From the NCBI RefSeq assembly GCF_001467585.1, contig NZ_LNXY01000003.1, positions 248,001 through 312,000 on the forward strand: DNA of 64,000 bases, in the 5' to 3' direction. Positions 29,251 through 38,476 of the stretch are shown piece after piece (position 1 is the stretch's first letter; every line of letters starts with the position of its first letter). Both the position numbers and the translations under genes were made by a program. Source of the DNA: Legionella drozanskii LLAP-1. Its GTDB lineage: Bacteria > Pseudomonadota > Gammaproteobacteria > Legionellales > Legionellaceae. The notes under the pieces were generated by a model. That model saw only the letters and a program-made list of their open reading frames with translations, was not told where the DNA came from and did not search any database.

Positions 29251-29955
29251 ATGTTGAAATCTGTCTTTCTGGGTTTAATGTTTATTCTTGCATCAAGCCT
29301 ACTACAAGCTGCGCCTAAGCAATCATTAGAGCTACTTCAACAAAAAGTAGAGCGCTTTGCTTTAAGTGAATTATCAACTCAAAATCATGACGAAATCGAA
29401 GTATCTGCCGAAAAAATAGATCCTCGATTAAACTTGAAAGCTTGTAAAGAGAGTGAGTTGGAAATATTTAATCCTTATAAAACACCTATTTTACATACTA
29501 CAACCATTGGTGTTAGATGCCGTGAACCAGACACGCATTGGACTCTCTATATACCCCTCAAAATTTCTCTAAAAAAATGGGTCCTGGTAACTAACCGTCC
29601 AATACCCAAGGGAACACAACTTTCTGACAATGATTTTGATAAATTAAAAATCGATGTAAGCCAATTAAAACATGGATATTTCTCGGATGTTCAAGAGATT
29701 AGAGATCAAGTTTGTAAACAAAACTTGGCTGAAGGTGCCATCGTGACCCCTTTTAATCTAGAAACTCCTTTGCTTATTCATCGCGGTGAGCAAGTCAGTA
29801 TTCAGGCAGTCAACGAGATGATTAATGTAAGCATGAATGGAATCGCTTTAAATGATGGTGCACTCGGAGATACCATTAAAGTACAAAATTTATCTTCTAA
29901 GCGAATCATAGAAGCAAGAATTAGTGCAAATAAACAAGTGAAAGTGACTATTTAA
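29251..29955 (+). CDS. flgA: Flagellar P-ring assembly chaperone FlgA
   Basis: 234 residues with a signal peptide (FLGLMFILASSLLQAAP). SAF-domain region (VLVTNRPIPKGTQLSDNDFD) and a C-terminal domain ending KQVKVTI, as in FlgA. It acts in the periplasm to assemble FlgI. RBS GAGG. First gene of flgA-flgM-flgN. Confidence 0.93.
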   Translation: MLKSVFLGLMFILASSLLQAAPKQSLELLQQKVERFALSELSTQNHDEIEVSAEKIDPRLNLKACKESELEIFNPYKTPILHTTTIGVRCREPDTHWTLYIPLKISLKKWVLVTNRPIPKGTQLSDNDFDKLKIDVSQLKHGYFSDVQEIRDQVCKQNLAEGAIVTPFNLETPLLIHRGEQVSIQAVNEMINVSMNGIALNDGALGDTIKVQNLSSKRIIEARISANKQVKVTI

Positions 29956-30025
29956 AAAATTATTTAAAATCATGATGACATGACTTTATAAATATGTTAT
30001 AGCTTGGATATTGAACGATATTTTC

Positions 30026-30052
30026 TAAAGATTTCATGATAGGAGCCGATAA
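30026..30052 (+). promoter_or_regulatory. Sigma-28 (FliA) promoter in front of flgM
   Basis: TAAAGATT (30026-30033), 11 bases, GCCGATAA (30045-30052): fifteen of sixteen positions match the enterobacterial FliA consensus TAAAGTTT-N11-GCCGATAA. It lies two bases before the first flgM ATG, so transcripts from it would start at or inside that codon. Confidence 0.75.
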
Positions 30053-30054
30053 CC

Positions 30055-30378
30055 ATGATGAGTGCAATTGAGAGCAATGTTATGGTAAATCCACTTAATG
30101 ATATGAATAACGTCAAGCGCGTAGAGACAGAAAATCGTGTTCAGCAACAGCGCACACAAGTTACTGCTTCTGACGATCTACCTGCTGATGATGCTAATCA
30201 TGTAAGTATTAGTAGTACTTCAAAACATCTCTCAGCCTTAAAAGAAGTTATTCTCAAAGCACCAGAAGTTAACCATACAAGAATAAAATTTCTTAAAGAA
30301 GAGCTGGCTAGCGGACGCTATCGCATTCTAAGTGATCAAATTGCAGCAAAAATGCTTGATGATATCGAATTAGCCTAA
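30055..30378 (+). CDS. flgM: Anti-sigma-28 factor FlgM
   Basis: 107 residues from the first ATG, or 98 from the ATG at 30082. FlgM binds and holds FliA until the hook is complete, then is exported. The C-terminal helices (LKEVILKAPEVNHTRIKFL, GRYRILSDQIAAKMLDDIEL) are the sigma-binding part; the N-terminus is disordered. AGGAG precedes 30055, but the sigma-28 promoter overlaps this site, so the short form is likely the product of that promoter. Both lengths are in family range. Confidence 0.92.
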   Translation: MMSAIESNVMVNPLNDMNNVKRVETENRVQQQRTQVTASDDLPADDANHVSISSTSKHLSALKEVILKAPEVNHTRIKFLKEELASGRYRILSDQIAAKMLDDIELA

Positions 30379-30385
30379 AAACAAG

Positions 30386-30416
30386 TACCTGTATGGAGCC
30401 CAGCGAAGTACAGGTA
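30386..30416. repeat. Hairpin between flgM and flgN
   Basis: Perfect 8-bp inverted repeat TACCTGTA / TACAGGTA with a 15-base loop and no T-tract. It may trim or attenuate flgN relative to flgM. Confidence 0.35.
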
Positions 30417-30465
30417 ATTCAAGAAAGATTATTCGTTTTTTATCTTTATATCTCAAGGGACTTCC

Positions 30466-30960
30466 ATGACTAATAGCAAGATTACCCTGCTAATCACCCA
30501 GCTAAAACAAGAAATCAATTGGATTGACGAATTGATTAAACGGCTGTCTGAAGAAAAAAAAGCACTCGCCGAACGCCAATTTACGACACTGGAAACGATC
30601 GCAAATCAAAAAGAAACGCTTTCTAGTCAGCTAGAAGAAAGTGCCAATAATCGCCTTCAACTCCTCGAGCTACCAGCCTATAACAATGATACCAAGCTCG
30701 CACTGCAAGCTTTTTTAAAACCCTGTTCCCTAGAAGAAGCCAATCAAGTTAATCAATTAAATAATCAGCTAGCAGAAAAAATTGCTGAGTGTAGAGAGTT
30801 GAACTCAATCAATGGTCAAGTCATTTCATCTAATATCAACAGCCGCCAAGACCTTATTAGTATACTAACCGGTCAAAATCCTTCTAATGCCATTAATATT
30901 TACACTGCGACTGGCGATGTAAAAACTTCGACAGCATCCAGTTGTCATGAGAAAGCTTGA
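30466..30960 (+). CDS. flgN: Flagellar export chaperone FlgN
   Basis: 164 residues, almost wholly alpha-helical coiled coil (LLITQLKQEINWIDELIKRL; LAERQFTTLETIANQKETL). It chaperones the hook-filament junction proteins FlgK and FlgL. Position after flgM matches the usual flgMN pair. AAGGGA is upstream. Confidence 0.88.
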   Translation: MTNSKITLLITQLKQEINWIDELIKRLSEEKKALAERQFTTLETIANQKETLSSQLEESANNRLQLLELPAYNNDTKLALQAFLKPCSLEEANQVNQLNNQLAEKIAECRELNSINGQVISSNINSRQDLISILTGQNPSNAINIYTATGDVKTSTASSCHEKA

Positions 30961-31027
30961 TTTCTTTACAAATGCATCATTGGAAAAGAATTTTATAATC
31001 GCTAATTCTATGATCTTGTCAGGAAGA

Positions 31028-31094
31028 TTTCCCTCTCCCCTCAACTTCTCGCGCAAGAAGTTCAATTCGATGACTTCCTTCGCGGGAGAGGAAA
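31028..31094. repeat. Nested palindromic element after flgN
   Basis: Outer arms TTTCCCTCTCCC and GGGAGAGG-AAA are complementary with one base missing; inside is a second hairpin ACTTCT-N6-AGAAGT. The CCTCTCCC-type arms recur in the palindrome after hisI (39865-39890). Confidence 0.5.
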
Positions 31095-31097
31095 CTG

Positions 31098-31853
31098 TTA
31101 ACGCGCCTGCATACGCAAAGCCCCGTCCAAGCGAATCACTTCGCCATTAATCATACTATTTTCAATAATATGCAAAACAAGCGCTGCAAATTCTTCAGGT
31201 TTTCCTAAACGCTTAGGAAAGGTGACTGTTGCCGCTAGGTTATCCTGTACTTCTTGTGGCATATTCAACAGTAAAGGCGTAGCAATTAAACCAGGAGCAA
31301 CTGTATTCACTCGAATTGCATGCTGAGCAAGCTCACGTGCGGCAGGTAAAGTCATCGCTACTACTCCGCCTTTCGAAGCACTATACGCCATTTGCCCGAT
31401 TTGCCCTTCAAAAGCAGCAACTGATGCGGTATTGATGATCACTCCCCGCTCTTGAGAATTTATTTCAAGTTCAAGTTTGGACATCGCGTCGGCGACAACT
31501 CGCATCACGTTAAATGTTCCGACTAAATTAATATCAATAACCTGTTTAAATGCAGCAAGAGGCATAATGCCCTCTTTGCCAAACATCCGCTTAGCAGGAG
31601 CAATTCCAGCACAGTTAATACAAATTCTGGGAGTGCCAACTTGCGCAATTGTTTTTTCTATCGCGCGCTCAACTTCTTCAGCAGAACTGACATCACAAGC
31701 AATAGCGAGGGCCAACTTGAGCTGGCTGTCTTTTTCAATTTGTTGATCCCAAACAACGACTCTCACGCCCCGCTCACTTAACATCTGTGCACAAGCTCTA
31801 CCCATTCCCGAGGAACCACCGGTGATAATGGCGATTTGATTATCTAAATTCAT
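31098..31853 (-). CDS. SDR-family 3-hydroxyacyl-CoA dehydrogenase-like oxidoreductase
   Basis: 251 residues. Cofactor motif TGGSSGMGRA, NAG motif variant NCAGIAPA, catalytic YSASKGG and preceding Ser in NTASVAAFEG. The overall layout, including the insertion after NCAG and the ending GEVIRLDGALRM, resembles type 2 (HSD17B10-like) 3-hydroxyacyl-CoA dehydrogenases. It likely uses NAD on short or branched acyl-CoAs. GGAG is upstream. It follows the isochorismatase-family gene by about 20 bases. Confidence 0.85.
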   Translation of the reverse strand: MNLDNQIAIITGGSSGMGRACAQMLSERGVRVVVWDQQIEKDSQLKLALAIACDVSSAEEVERAIEKTIAQVGTPRICINCAGIAPAKRMFGKEGIMPLAAFKQVIDINLVGTFNVMRVVADAMSKLELEINSQERGVIINTASVAAFEGQIGQMAYSASKGGVVAMTLPAARELAQHAIRVNTVAPGLIATPLLLNMPQEVQDNLAATVTFPKRLGKPEEFAALVLHIIENSMINGEVIRLDGALRMQAR

Positions 31854-31873
31854 CCCTGCTCCGAATCATTATA

Positions 31874-32419
31874 TTATTGTAAGTAAGCTTTACTTAATGC
31901 TTTGAATTGAGTCGTCCCAGCTTGGCCAACCCACTCAAAAAACACCATTTCTGAGGTAACTAAATGAACGCCCACTTGCTTCATGCGCTTAAGTCCATAT
32001 CGATAGTCCAGTTCAAATCGACTACTTACTGCATCAACCACGACAAATACGTCATAACCTACTTTCTGCAAATCCAAGGCAGTCTGCAAGACACAAACAT
32101 GAGCTTCGATGCCAATTAACACCATCTGCTTTCTATTGAGAGACTGGAGCTTCGGCTTAAAATCGGGGGCACGAAAACAAGAAAACTGCACTTTCTCGAT
32201 AAATCTATCTTGAGGTACCAGGCTGCGTAAAGACTCAACTGTTGCGCCTAAGCCTTTGGGATATTGCTCGCTTACTAGTACGGGCACATCAAATTCTGTA
32301 GCTAATTGCATCAGCCATTGGCAGCGCTCTACTATCGCTTCTGCATGCAGTACGTGGGGGGTTAATTTATCTTGCACATCAATAAGCAATAAACAGGACT
32401 TATCTTTTTCCAGCAGCAT
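31874..32419 (-). CDS. Isochorismatase-family cysteine hydrolase
   Basis: 181 residues from the ATG at 32419 (GGAG upstream; a TTG four codons earlier is less likely). Catalytic Asp in LLIDVQDKL, Lys in FIEKVQFSCF, nucleophile Cys in EAHVCVLQTA. Close in plan to the ISOC1/YcaC-like hydrolases, not true isochorismatases. Substrate unknown. Probably co-transcribed with the SDR gene. Confidence 0.85.
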   Translation of the reverse strand: MLLEKDKSCLLLIDVQDKLTPHVLHAEAIVERCQWLMQLATEFDVPVLVSEQYPKGLGATVESLRSLVPQDRFIEKVQFSCFRAPDFKPKLQSLNRKQMVLIGIEAHVCVLQTALDLQKVGYDVFVVVDAVSSRFELDYRYGLKRMKQVGVHLVTSEMVFFEWVGQAGTTQFKALSKAYLQ

Positions 32420-32493
32420 TCCCTTCTCCAACAGAAAAGGACAATATCAACGTAAAGCGAAGATACTGTCAAGAAAAAAATAGAGATCTAAGG

Positions 32494-32523
32494 TTGACGG
32501 AGCAGGTAAAATCACGCTAGACT
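32494..32523 (+). promoter_or_regulatory. Promoter of the histidine operon
   Basis: TTGACG (-35) and TAGACT (-10) with 18-base spacing. The predicted start, about 32530, falls inside the quasi-palindrome at 32528-32545. Confidence 0.55.
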
Positions 32524-32527
32524 GAGT

Positions 32528-32545
32528 TAATGTTATATTACGTTA
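32528..32545 (+). promoter_or_regulatory. Possible operator of the his operon regulator
   Basis: Eighteen-base quasi-palindrome of form TAAyGTnATATnACrTTA (14 of 18 symmetric), centred on ATAT and overlapping the expected transcription start. A natural site for the TrpR-like protein encoded directly downstream. Confidence 0.45.
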
Positions 32546-32555
32546 ATACATTATC

Positions 32556-32849
32556 ATGAAACAACATCCTCATAAACATCAATCAGTTCATCAACTCATG
32601 CATGCCATCAGCTTGCTTGAAAATACAGAAGAAGCTTTAGCTTTCTTTACAGATCTCTGTACACCTGCTGAGCTTGAAGCAATGGCCGATCGCTGGGAAG
32701 TAATTCCCTTGCTTCGCGAAGGGCTCCCTTATCGGACCATTCATGAGCAAACTGGAGTAAGTGTAACAACGATTACTCGCGTCGCACGTTGTCTTAGCTT
32801 TGGTAGCGGAGGTTATAACTTAATTGCAGATCGTTTGGAGCAACCGTGA
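32556..32849 (+). CDS. TrpR-like (YerC/YecD family) transcriptional regulator
   Basis: 97 residues, all helical. Trp-repressor-like fold: CTPAELEAMADRWEVIPLLR, then helix-turn-helix LPYRTIHEQTGVSVTTITRV, then ARCLSFGSGGYNLI. The family is often linked to amino-acid genes. Its stop overlaps the GTG start of hisG, so it is the first gene of the his operon and probably autoregulates it. No clear Shine-Dalgarno precedes its ATG. Confidence 0.88.
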   Translation: MKQHPHKHQSVHQLMHAISLLENTEEALAFFTDLCTPAELEAMADRWEVIPLLREGLPYRTIHEQTGVSVTTITRVARCLSFGSGGYNLIADRLEQP

Positions 32850-33727
32850 AAACACGTCTTCGTTTGGCTTTACAAAAAAAAGGTCGTTTAGCACAAGAAT
32901 CGCTTAATTTATTACAACGCTGTGGTCTAAAATTTCGTATTAAAGATAACGCATTACTGACTCATGTCGACAATCTTCCTATTGACTTGCTCTTCGTTCG
33001 CGATGACGATATCCCTACCTTGGTTTTTGATGGTTTATGTGACGGCGGTATTGTCGGTGAAAATGTTCTATTAGAAGCAGCCCTCGGAGCACCGGATAAA
33101 CGTTATAACAGCCTTTTAAATCTCGGAACCTGTCGCTGTCGCCTTGCAATTGCAGTTCCTGAGGATTTTGATTATCGTGGTCCAGGCTCGTTAGATGGCA
33201 AACGAATCGCGACCAGTTATCCTCTTTTGCTTGCTCAATACCTCGCTGCTCAACAAATTTGTGCGGAAAGCTTGGTGCTCTCCGGTTCAGTTGAAGTTGC
33301 CCCTCGTATGGGCATGGCAGATGCCATTTGCGACCTTGTTTCCACTGGCCAAACGCTGGAAGATAATAAGTTGATAGAAGTAGATACTGTTTTAACGAGT
33401 CAGGCGGTTTTCATCCAAGCGACTCAACCTATTAGCACGGCGATACAAGAACTGTTTACTATGTTGCAAAGACGCATTCAAGCTGTACAACAAGCAGCTG
33501 AGCGCAAGTACATTCTCTTTCATGCTCCTAAAACCGCTTTAGACCGAATTTGTGAACGCTTACCCGGTGCCGAATCACCAACCATTTTGCCTTTGCCTGC
33601 CCATCCCGACAAAGTGGCCGTGCATGTAGTATCCAGTGAAGGAATTTTTTGGAACACCTTAGAAACTATCCAATCTTTAGGGGCAAGTTCCATTTTGGTG
33701 TTACCGATTGAAAAAATGCTGGAGTAA
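32846..33727 (+). CDS. hisG: ATP phosphoribosyltransferase HisG (long form)
   Basis: 293 residues, the hexameric long form with a C-terminal ACT-like domain (PDKVAVHVVSSEGIFWNTLE) that binds histidine for feedback inhibition; no HisZ is needed. First step of histidine synthesis (ATP + PRPP). Motifs: LALQKKGRLAQESLNLL, DGLCDGGIVGENVLLE, VEVAPRMGMADAICDLVSTG. GTG start in a GTGA overlap with the regulator. Confidence 0.97.
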   Translation: MKTRLRLALQKKGRLAQESLNLLQRCGLKFRIKDNALLTHVDNLPIDLLFVRDDDIPTLVFDGLCDGGIVGENVLLEAALGAPDKRYNSLLNLGTCRCRLAIAVPEDFDYRGPGSLDGKRIATSYPLLLAQYLAAQQICAESLVLSGSVEVAPRMGMADAICDLVSTGQTLEDNKLIEVDTVLTSQAVFIQATQPISTAIQELFTMLQRRIQAVQQAAERKYILFHAPKTALDRICERLPGAESPTILPLPAHPDKVAVHVVSSEGIFWNTLETIQSLGASSILVLPIEKMLE

Positions 33728-33731
33728 TTCG

Positions 33732-35036
33732 ATGTTAACCATTAATGATTGGCAAAATTTATCCCTAGAAGAAAAAAAGCAAAAACTGTCTAGGCCCAAA
33801 CAAAGGAATTCGTTTAAACCACAAGTTCAAGCGATTATTGAAGCAGTTAAAACACGCGGAGATGAGGCTTTATTTGCCTTCACGCGCGAATTTGACGCCG
33901 TTGATTTGGTTGAATTAAGGGTATCTGTTGACAGAATTCTGAAAGCCGAAATTAGTGCCCAGGCCAATTGGGCTATCAATCAGGCAATAGAAACGATTCG
34001 CGCTTATCATCAAGCAATTCTTCCTCAGCCAAAACAAATCATCACGGCCAGAGGAATTAGCATTGAACGAATTTATAGACCCATCAATCGAGTCGGCTTG
34101 TACGTTCCTGGTGGCAATAATACGCCCTTGGTTTCCTCGTTGCTCATGCAGGCTATTCCTGCTCAAGTTGCTGGTTGCCCTTTAAAAATATTATGTACCC
34201 CCCCTAATTCAGAAGGAGAAATTGATCCTCATCTTTTAGTCGCAGCCCGTCTTTGTGGCATTGAAACTATTTATCAAATTGGCGGTGCACAAGCCATCGC
34301 CGCAATGGCTTATGGGACAGAAACGATTTCCAAGGTGGATAAATTATTTGGACCCGGCAATAGTTTTGTCACCGAAGCGAAAACTCTGGTAGCTGCGGAT
34401 CCAGCAGGTGCCGCAATAGACATGCCGGCAGGCCCTTCTGAAGTGATGGTTTTTGCAGATAATCAAGCAAATCCAGCCTTTGTTGCTGCTGATCTGCTTG
34501 CTCAAGCAGAACATGGGATGGATTCTCAAGTTATTTTAATTGCTGAAAGTCTTGAGTTTGCTCTTAAAGTGAATCAAGCCCTCAAACAGCAATTAATGTC
34601 GCTTTCGCGACAGACAATTCTCAAGCAGGCATTGCAAAATAGCCTTATTTTAATTTGCAGCAATCCGATTGAACAACTTGAGATCATCAACTGTTATGCC
34701 CCTGAACATTTAATTATCAATCGTAGCGATGCCAATACTTGGGTCGCTTCTATCACCGCTGCAGGGACAGTATTTTTAGGACCCTGGGCTGCTGAAACAA
34801 TGGGGGATTATGTCACAGGCAGCAACCACGTCTTGCCCACTAATGGTTACGCGCGTAATCACAGCGGCCTGAGTACTATGGATTTTTTAAAGACATTAAC
34901 AGTACAGTCAGTCTCTGCAGAAGGTCTTAATTCTTTAGGCGAAGCAGCGCAAACCCTAGCGCTTATTGAAGGCTTAGATGCGCATGCGAATGCAGTGACC
35001 TTACGTTTAAATACATTAAAAGCACTGGAGTATTAA
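33732..35036 (+). CDS. hisD: Histidinol dehydrogenase HisD
   Basis: 434 residues from the ATG at 33732 (GGAG before it), four bases after the hisG stop. NAD-dependent, zinc-containing; catalyses the last two oxidations to histidine. Motifs: YVPGGNNTPLVSSLLMQAIP, DKLFGPGNSFVTEAK, MPAGPSEVMV, LAQAEHGMDSQ, and YAPEHL. Complete. Confidence 0.97.
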   Translation: MLTINDWQNLSLEEKKQKLSRPKQRNSFKPQVQAIIEAVKTRGDEALFAFTREFDAVDLVELRVSVDRILKAEISAQANWAINQAIETIRAYHQAILPQPKQIITARGISIERIYRPINRVGLYVPGGNNTPLVSSLLMQAIPAQVAGCPLKILCTPPNSEGEIDPHLLVAARLCGIETIYQIGGAQAIAAMAYGTETISKVDKLFGPGNSFVTEAKTLVAADPAGAAIDMPAGPSEVMVFADNQANPAFVAADLLAQAEHGMDSQVILIAESLEFALKVNQALKQQLMSLSRQTILKQALQNSLILICSNPIEQLEIINCYAPEHLIINRSDANTWVASITAAGTVFLGPWAAETMGDYVTGSNHVLPTNGYARNHSGLSTMDFLKTLTVQSVSAEGLNSLGEAAQTLALIEGLDAHANAVTLRLNTLKALEY

Positions 35037-35037
35037 C

Positions 35038-36096
35038 ATGTCAGTATTAGAATTAATTCGCCCCGATTTAAAATCTCTTCAAGGTTATGCTCCTGGAGGT
35101 GATGAATTAAGCTGTCGCTTGCACGCTAATGAATTGCCTTGGTCACCGGCTTCGTTGAGGCAAGTACCGCTTAATCATTATCCTGATGCTAGAGAAGTTC
35201 AACGATTGCAACAACAAATTGCTACTTATTATCAAGTAAGCGATGAGGAACTTGTCTTAACTCGTGGTAGCGATGATGGAATCGATTTATTGATGCGGCT
35301 TTTTCTATGCGCAGGTCGAGACAGCTTCATGCAATGCTCACCCACATTTCCTATGTATGCCTTTTATGCCCGTTTACAACAAGCAGAGATAATTAATTGC
35401 CCGCTGGAGGCTAACAATAATTTTAATTGGTCGATTGAAAAAATGTTTTCACTGTGGCAACCCAATTGCAAGCTCATTATGATTTGTCGCCCCAATAATC
35501 CGACAGGTAATTTGCTCGATTTAGCCAGTATCGCCGATCTTTGCCTCTATTTTAGGTCTAAGGCGGTCGTAGTTGTGGATGAAGCGTATATTGAATTCGC
35601 CCAAACATCCAGTGCAACCACGCTTCTTGCCTCGTTTGATAATTTAATTGTCTTACGCACTTTATCTAAAGCCTATGGTTTGGCTGGTTTAAGGCTAGGG
35701 GCAATCATTGCCCAACCGCAACTGATTAAAGCAATCCAAAACGTTCTTCCACCCTACACCTTATCCAGTGCTGTCATTGAACTAGCTCAACATGCCTTAA
35801 CAGATAAAACCTGGTTTACTCACAATATTACTTATATTTTAAATGAGCGCGAAAAACTCGCTTCTCAGTTGCAAGAATCTCCTTGGATAGAAAAAATCTA
35901 TTCGAGTACGACCAATTTTATTTTGATGATATCGTCATACGCACAGCAACTTAACGCCTGGTTTGCCGAGTTGGGCATTGCTGTACGCCATTTTACAGCG
36001 GACCCTTTGCAAAATATGTTGCGCATTACCGTCGGTACTCAAGAGCAGAACCAACGGTTATTAACCGCATTAAATAATTTTCAGCCGGAGAGATAA
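35038..36096 (+). CDS. hisC: Histidinol-phosphate aminotransferase HisC
   Basis: 352 residues, PLP enzyme of fold type I. PLP-binding Lys in LSKAYGLAGLRLG; substrate region RPNNPTGNLLD; VVVDEAYIEFA. Converts imidazole-acetol phosphate to histidinol phosphate. Starts one base after hisD. Confidence 0.96.
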   Translation: MSVLELIRPDLKSLQGYAPGGDELSCRLHANELPWSPASLRQVPLNHYPDAREVQRLQQQIATYYQVSDEELVLTRGSDDGIDLLMRLFLCAGRDSFMQCSPTFPMYAFYARLQQAEIINCPLEANNNFNWSIEKMFSLWQPNCKLIMICRPNNPTGNLLDLASIADLCLYFRSKAVVVVDEAYIEFAQTSSATTLLASFDNLIVLRTLSKAYGLAGLRLGAIIAQPQLIKAIQNVLPPYTLSSAVIELAQHALTDKTWFTHNITYILNEREKLASQLQESPWIEKIYSSTTNFILMISSYAQQLNAWFAELGIAVRHFTADPLQNMLRITVGTQEQNQRLLTALNNFQPER

Positions 36097-37149
36097 ATGC
36101 AAAAACTGTTATTCATTGATAGAGACGGTACTCTGGTTGAAGAGCCTAGTGATTTTCAAGTCGATACGCTTGGCAAAATTCGCTTATGTCGGGGAGTTAT
36201 TCCTGCTCTGTTAGCCTTAGTAAAATCAGGTTTTAAATTGGTGATGGTTTCCAATCAAGACGGATTAGGGACCGATAGTTTCCCACAAACCTCTTTTCAA
36301 AATTGCCATGATTTCATTCTTGATTTGTTTTCTTCCCAGGGCATTTGTTTCAGCGAAATTTTTATTTGCCCTCACAAAGAACAAGACAATTGCAGCTGTC
36401 GCAAACCGAAGACAGGCTTGCTGGATACTTTTTTAATGCAAAATAAGTTTGACCGTCAGCGATCGTGGGTTATCGGCGATCGAGAAACTGATAGAGAGTT
36501 AGCTAATAATATTGGCGTTTCTTTTCTTCCCATTTCCCAAGAACAGGGCTGGCAAGGTATTGCTGAAACTATTTTAGAACGCACAGCTTCTATTAAACGA
36601 CAAACTAAAGAAACCAGCATAGAGGTTGCAGTGAATCTCGATAGTGAAACAGCGAGTCGCATTAATACACCCATCGGTTTTTTCAGCCACATGCTAGAAC
36701 AAATAGCTAAACACGGAGGATTTAGCTTGCAAATGAATGCGCAAGGCGATACCGAGGTCGATGAACATCATCTCGTTGAAGATACCGCACTCGCTCTTGG
36801 CGAAGCTTTAAAAAAAGCCCTGGGCGACAAGTGGGGGCTTGCGCGTTATGGCTTTACCCTCCCCATGGATGAGTCGCTTGCTTCGGTAACTATCGATCTA
36901 GGTGGACGCAGTTACTGTGCCTTTGAAGGGCAATTTACGCGTGAATTTGTTGGTGGCATGGCGACTGAAATGATTCCACATTTTTTTAACTCATTTGCCA
37001 GCAGTCTTGGGGCCACTTTACACATCTCTGTGAAAGGCCAAAATCACCATCATATGATTGAAGCCTGTTTTAAAGCCTTGGGTCGTGCATTACGTCAAGC
37101 TTGTGCGCGTTGTGATAGTAGCTTACCGTCAACAAAGGGGGTTTTATGA
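36097..37149 (+). CDS. hisB: Bifunctional histidinol-phosphatase/imidazoleglycerol-phosphate dehydratase HisB
   Basis: 350 residues, the enterobacterial-type fusion. N-terminal HAD phosphatase ([12 protein letters not shown], zinc-binding Cys set [17 protein letters not shown]) and C-terminal dehydratase with two metal-binding motifs ([33 protein letters not shown]). Directly abuts hisC; overlaps hisH by four bases. Confidence 0.97.
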   Translation: MQKLLFIDRDGTLVEEPSDFQVDTLGKIRLCRGVIPALLALVKSGFKLVMVSNQDGLGTDSFPQTSFQNCHDFILDLFSSQGICFSEIFICPHKEQDNCSCRKPKTGLLDTFLMQNKFDRQRSWVIGDRETDRELANNIGVSFLPISQEQGWQGIAETILERTASIKRQTKETSIEVAVNLDSETASRINTPIGFFSHMLEQIAKHGGFSLQMNAQGDTEVDEHHLVEDTALALGEALKKALGDKWGLARYGFTLPMDESLASVTIDLGGRSYCAFEGQFTREFVGGMATEMIPHFFNSFASSLGATLHISVKGQNHHHMIEACFKALGRALRQACARCDSSLPSTKGVL

Positions 37150-37742
37150 TCGCTGTAATTGATGTGAGCGGTAATAATTTAACCTCGCTCACCAACGCGC
37201 TTAAACGATTGGGATGCGATTATAAGTTAACACATGAAGCCCAAGATCTTCTCGCCGCCAGTCATGTGATTTTACCCGGAGTGGGCGCGGCAGCTGCGGG
37301 TATGGAGGCACTCAAACATTATCGCTTAGTTGATGTGCTTAAGCAGTTAACACAACCCTTATTAGGCATTTGTCTAGGGATGCAATTATTGCTTGAATAT
37401 AGTGAAGAAGGTCAAGTCAATTGCCTAAATCGGATACCCGGCCAGGTTAAACGCCTACCTGCACTTTCCAACTATCCTGTGCCACATATGGGCTGGTCAA
37501 AATTGCAGTGGACAAAAATTACATCGTTATCGGAGGGTTTAAGTGCTGAGGATTATGTGTATTTTGTACATAGCTATGCTTTATTAAATGATGAAAACGC
37601 TCTGGCCAAATGCCAATATAGTGAACAATTCACCGCTATAGTTCAGTATGAAAATGTTTATGGCATGCAATTTCATCCAGAAAAATCAGCAGAACCCGGA
37701 CTTAAATTACTCAATAATTTTTTACTATTGGAGGCATCGTGA
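37146..37742 (+). CDS. hisH: Imidazole glycerol phosphate synthase glutaminase HisH
   Basis: 198 residues. Class I amidotransferase: nucleophile in [18 protein letters not shown], catalytic His-Glu in QFHPEKS. Supplies ammonia to HisF. ATGA overlap with hisB, GTGA with hisA. Confidence 0.97.
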   Translation: MIAVIDVSGNNLTSLTNALKRLGCDYKLTHEAQDLLAASHVILPGVGAAAAGMEALKHYRLVDVLKQLTQPLLGICLGMQLLLEYSEEGQVNCLNRIPGQVKRLPALSNYPVPHMGWSKLQWTKITSLSEGLSAEDYVYFVHSYALLNDENALAKCQYSEQFTAIVQYENVYGMQFHPEKSAEPGLKLLNNFLLLEAS

Positions 37743-38476
37743 TCATTATTCCAGCGATTGATTTGCACCAAGGTCAATGTGTACGGCTGCGCAAGGGTCA
37801 ATTTGATCAAGTATCTGTTTATGACTATTCCCCTATTACTCTGGCACAGGGCTATGCTTTACAAGGCGCACAACGCCTACATATTGTTGATCTTGATGGT
37901 GCCAAGTCAGGACGAATCGCACAACTGGCCTTGATTCAAGCGATGCATGCACCTGGTTTATGTTTGCAAGTAGGTGGTGGAATTCGCAGTCTTGACGCCG
38001 CTGAAAATTGTTTGCAAGCCGGTATTGATAAATTAGTCATTGGTAGCCTAGCCGTCACCAATCCAGAGCTCACGTTTAAGATCATTGAACTCGCTAAACC
38101 AGAAAATATTGTTTTGGCCTTGGATGTGCAAATCGACAACAAACTACCCAAACCAGCCATTCATGGTTGGCAAACAACTACCGAGCGCAGTCTATGGGAA
38201 TTAGTAGATGATTATCAACAATTAGGCCTTACCCAGGTTCTATGCACCGATATTAATTGTGATGGCATGATGAATGGTCCTAATTTTGATCTTTATCAAG
38301 AAGCCATCACCCGTTTTCCACAAATTGATTGGCAGGCTTCAGGCGGAATTCGAGATGTCGCCGATTTGGAACAATTAGCGACTCTTGGGATAGCGGCAGC
38401 AATTTTAGGCCGCATGCTGTACGAGAGTGACTTTGATATTTCTTCTTATTTAACGAGGCAAGCAAATGGTAGCTAA
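37739..38476 (+). CDS. hisA: ProFAR isomerase HisA
   Basis: 245 residues, (beta/alpha)8 barrel. General base Asp in [14 protein letters not shown], acid Asp in [14 protein letters not shown], phosphate-binding GGGIRS and SGGIRD. Starts with GTG overlapping the hisH stop. Confidence 0.97.
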   Translation: MIIIPAIDLHQGQCVRLRKGQFDQVSVYDYSPITLAQGYALQGAQRLHIVDLDGAKSGRIAQLALIQAMHAPGLCLQVGGGIRSLDAAENCLQAGIDKLVIGSLAVTNPELTFKIIELAKPENIVLALDVQIDNKLPKPAIHGWQTTTERSLWELVDDYQQLGLTQVLCTDINCDGMMNGPNFDLYQEAITRFPQIDWQASGGIRDVADLEQLATLGIAAAILGRMLYESDFDISSYLTRQANGS

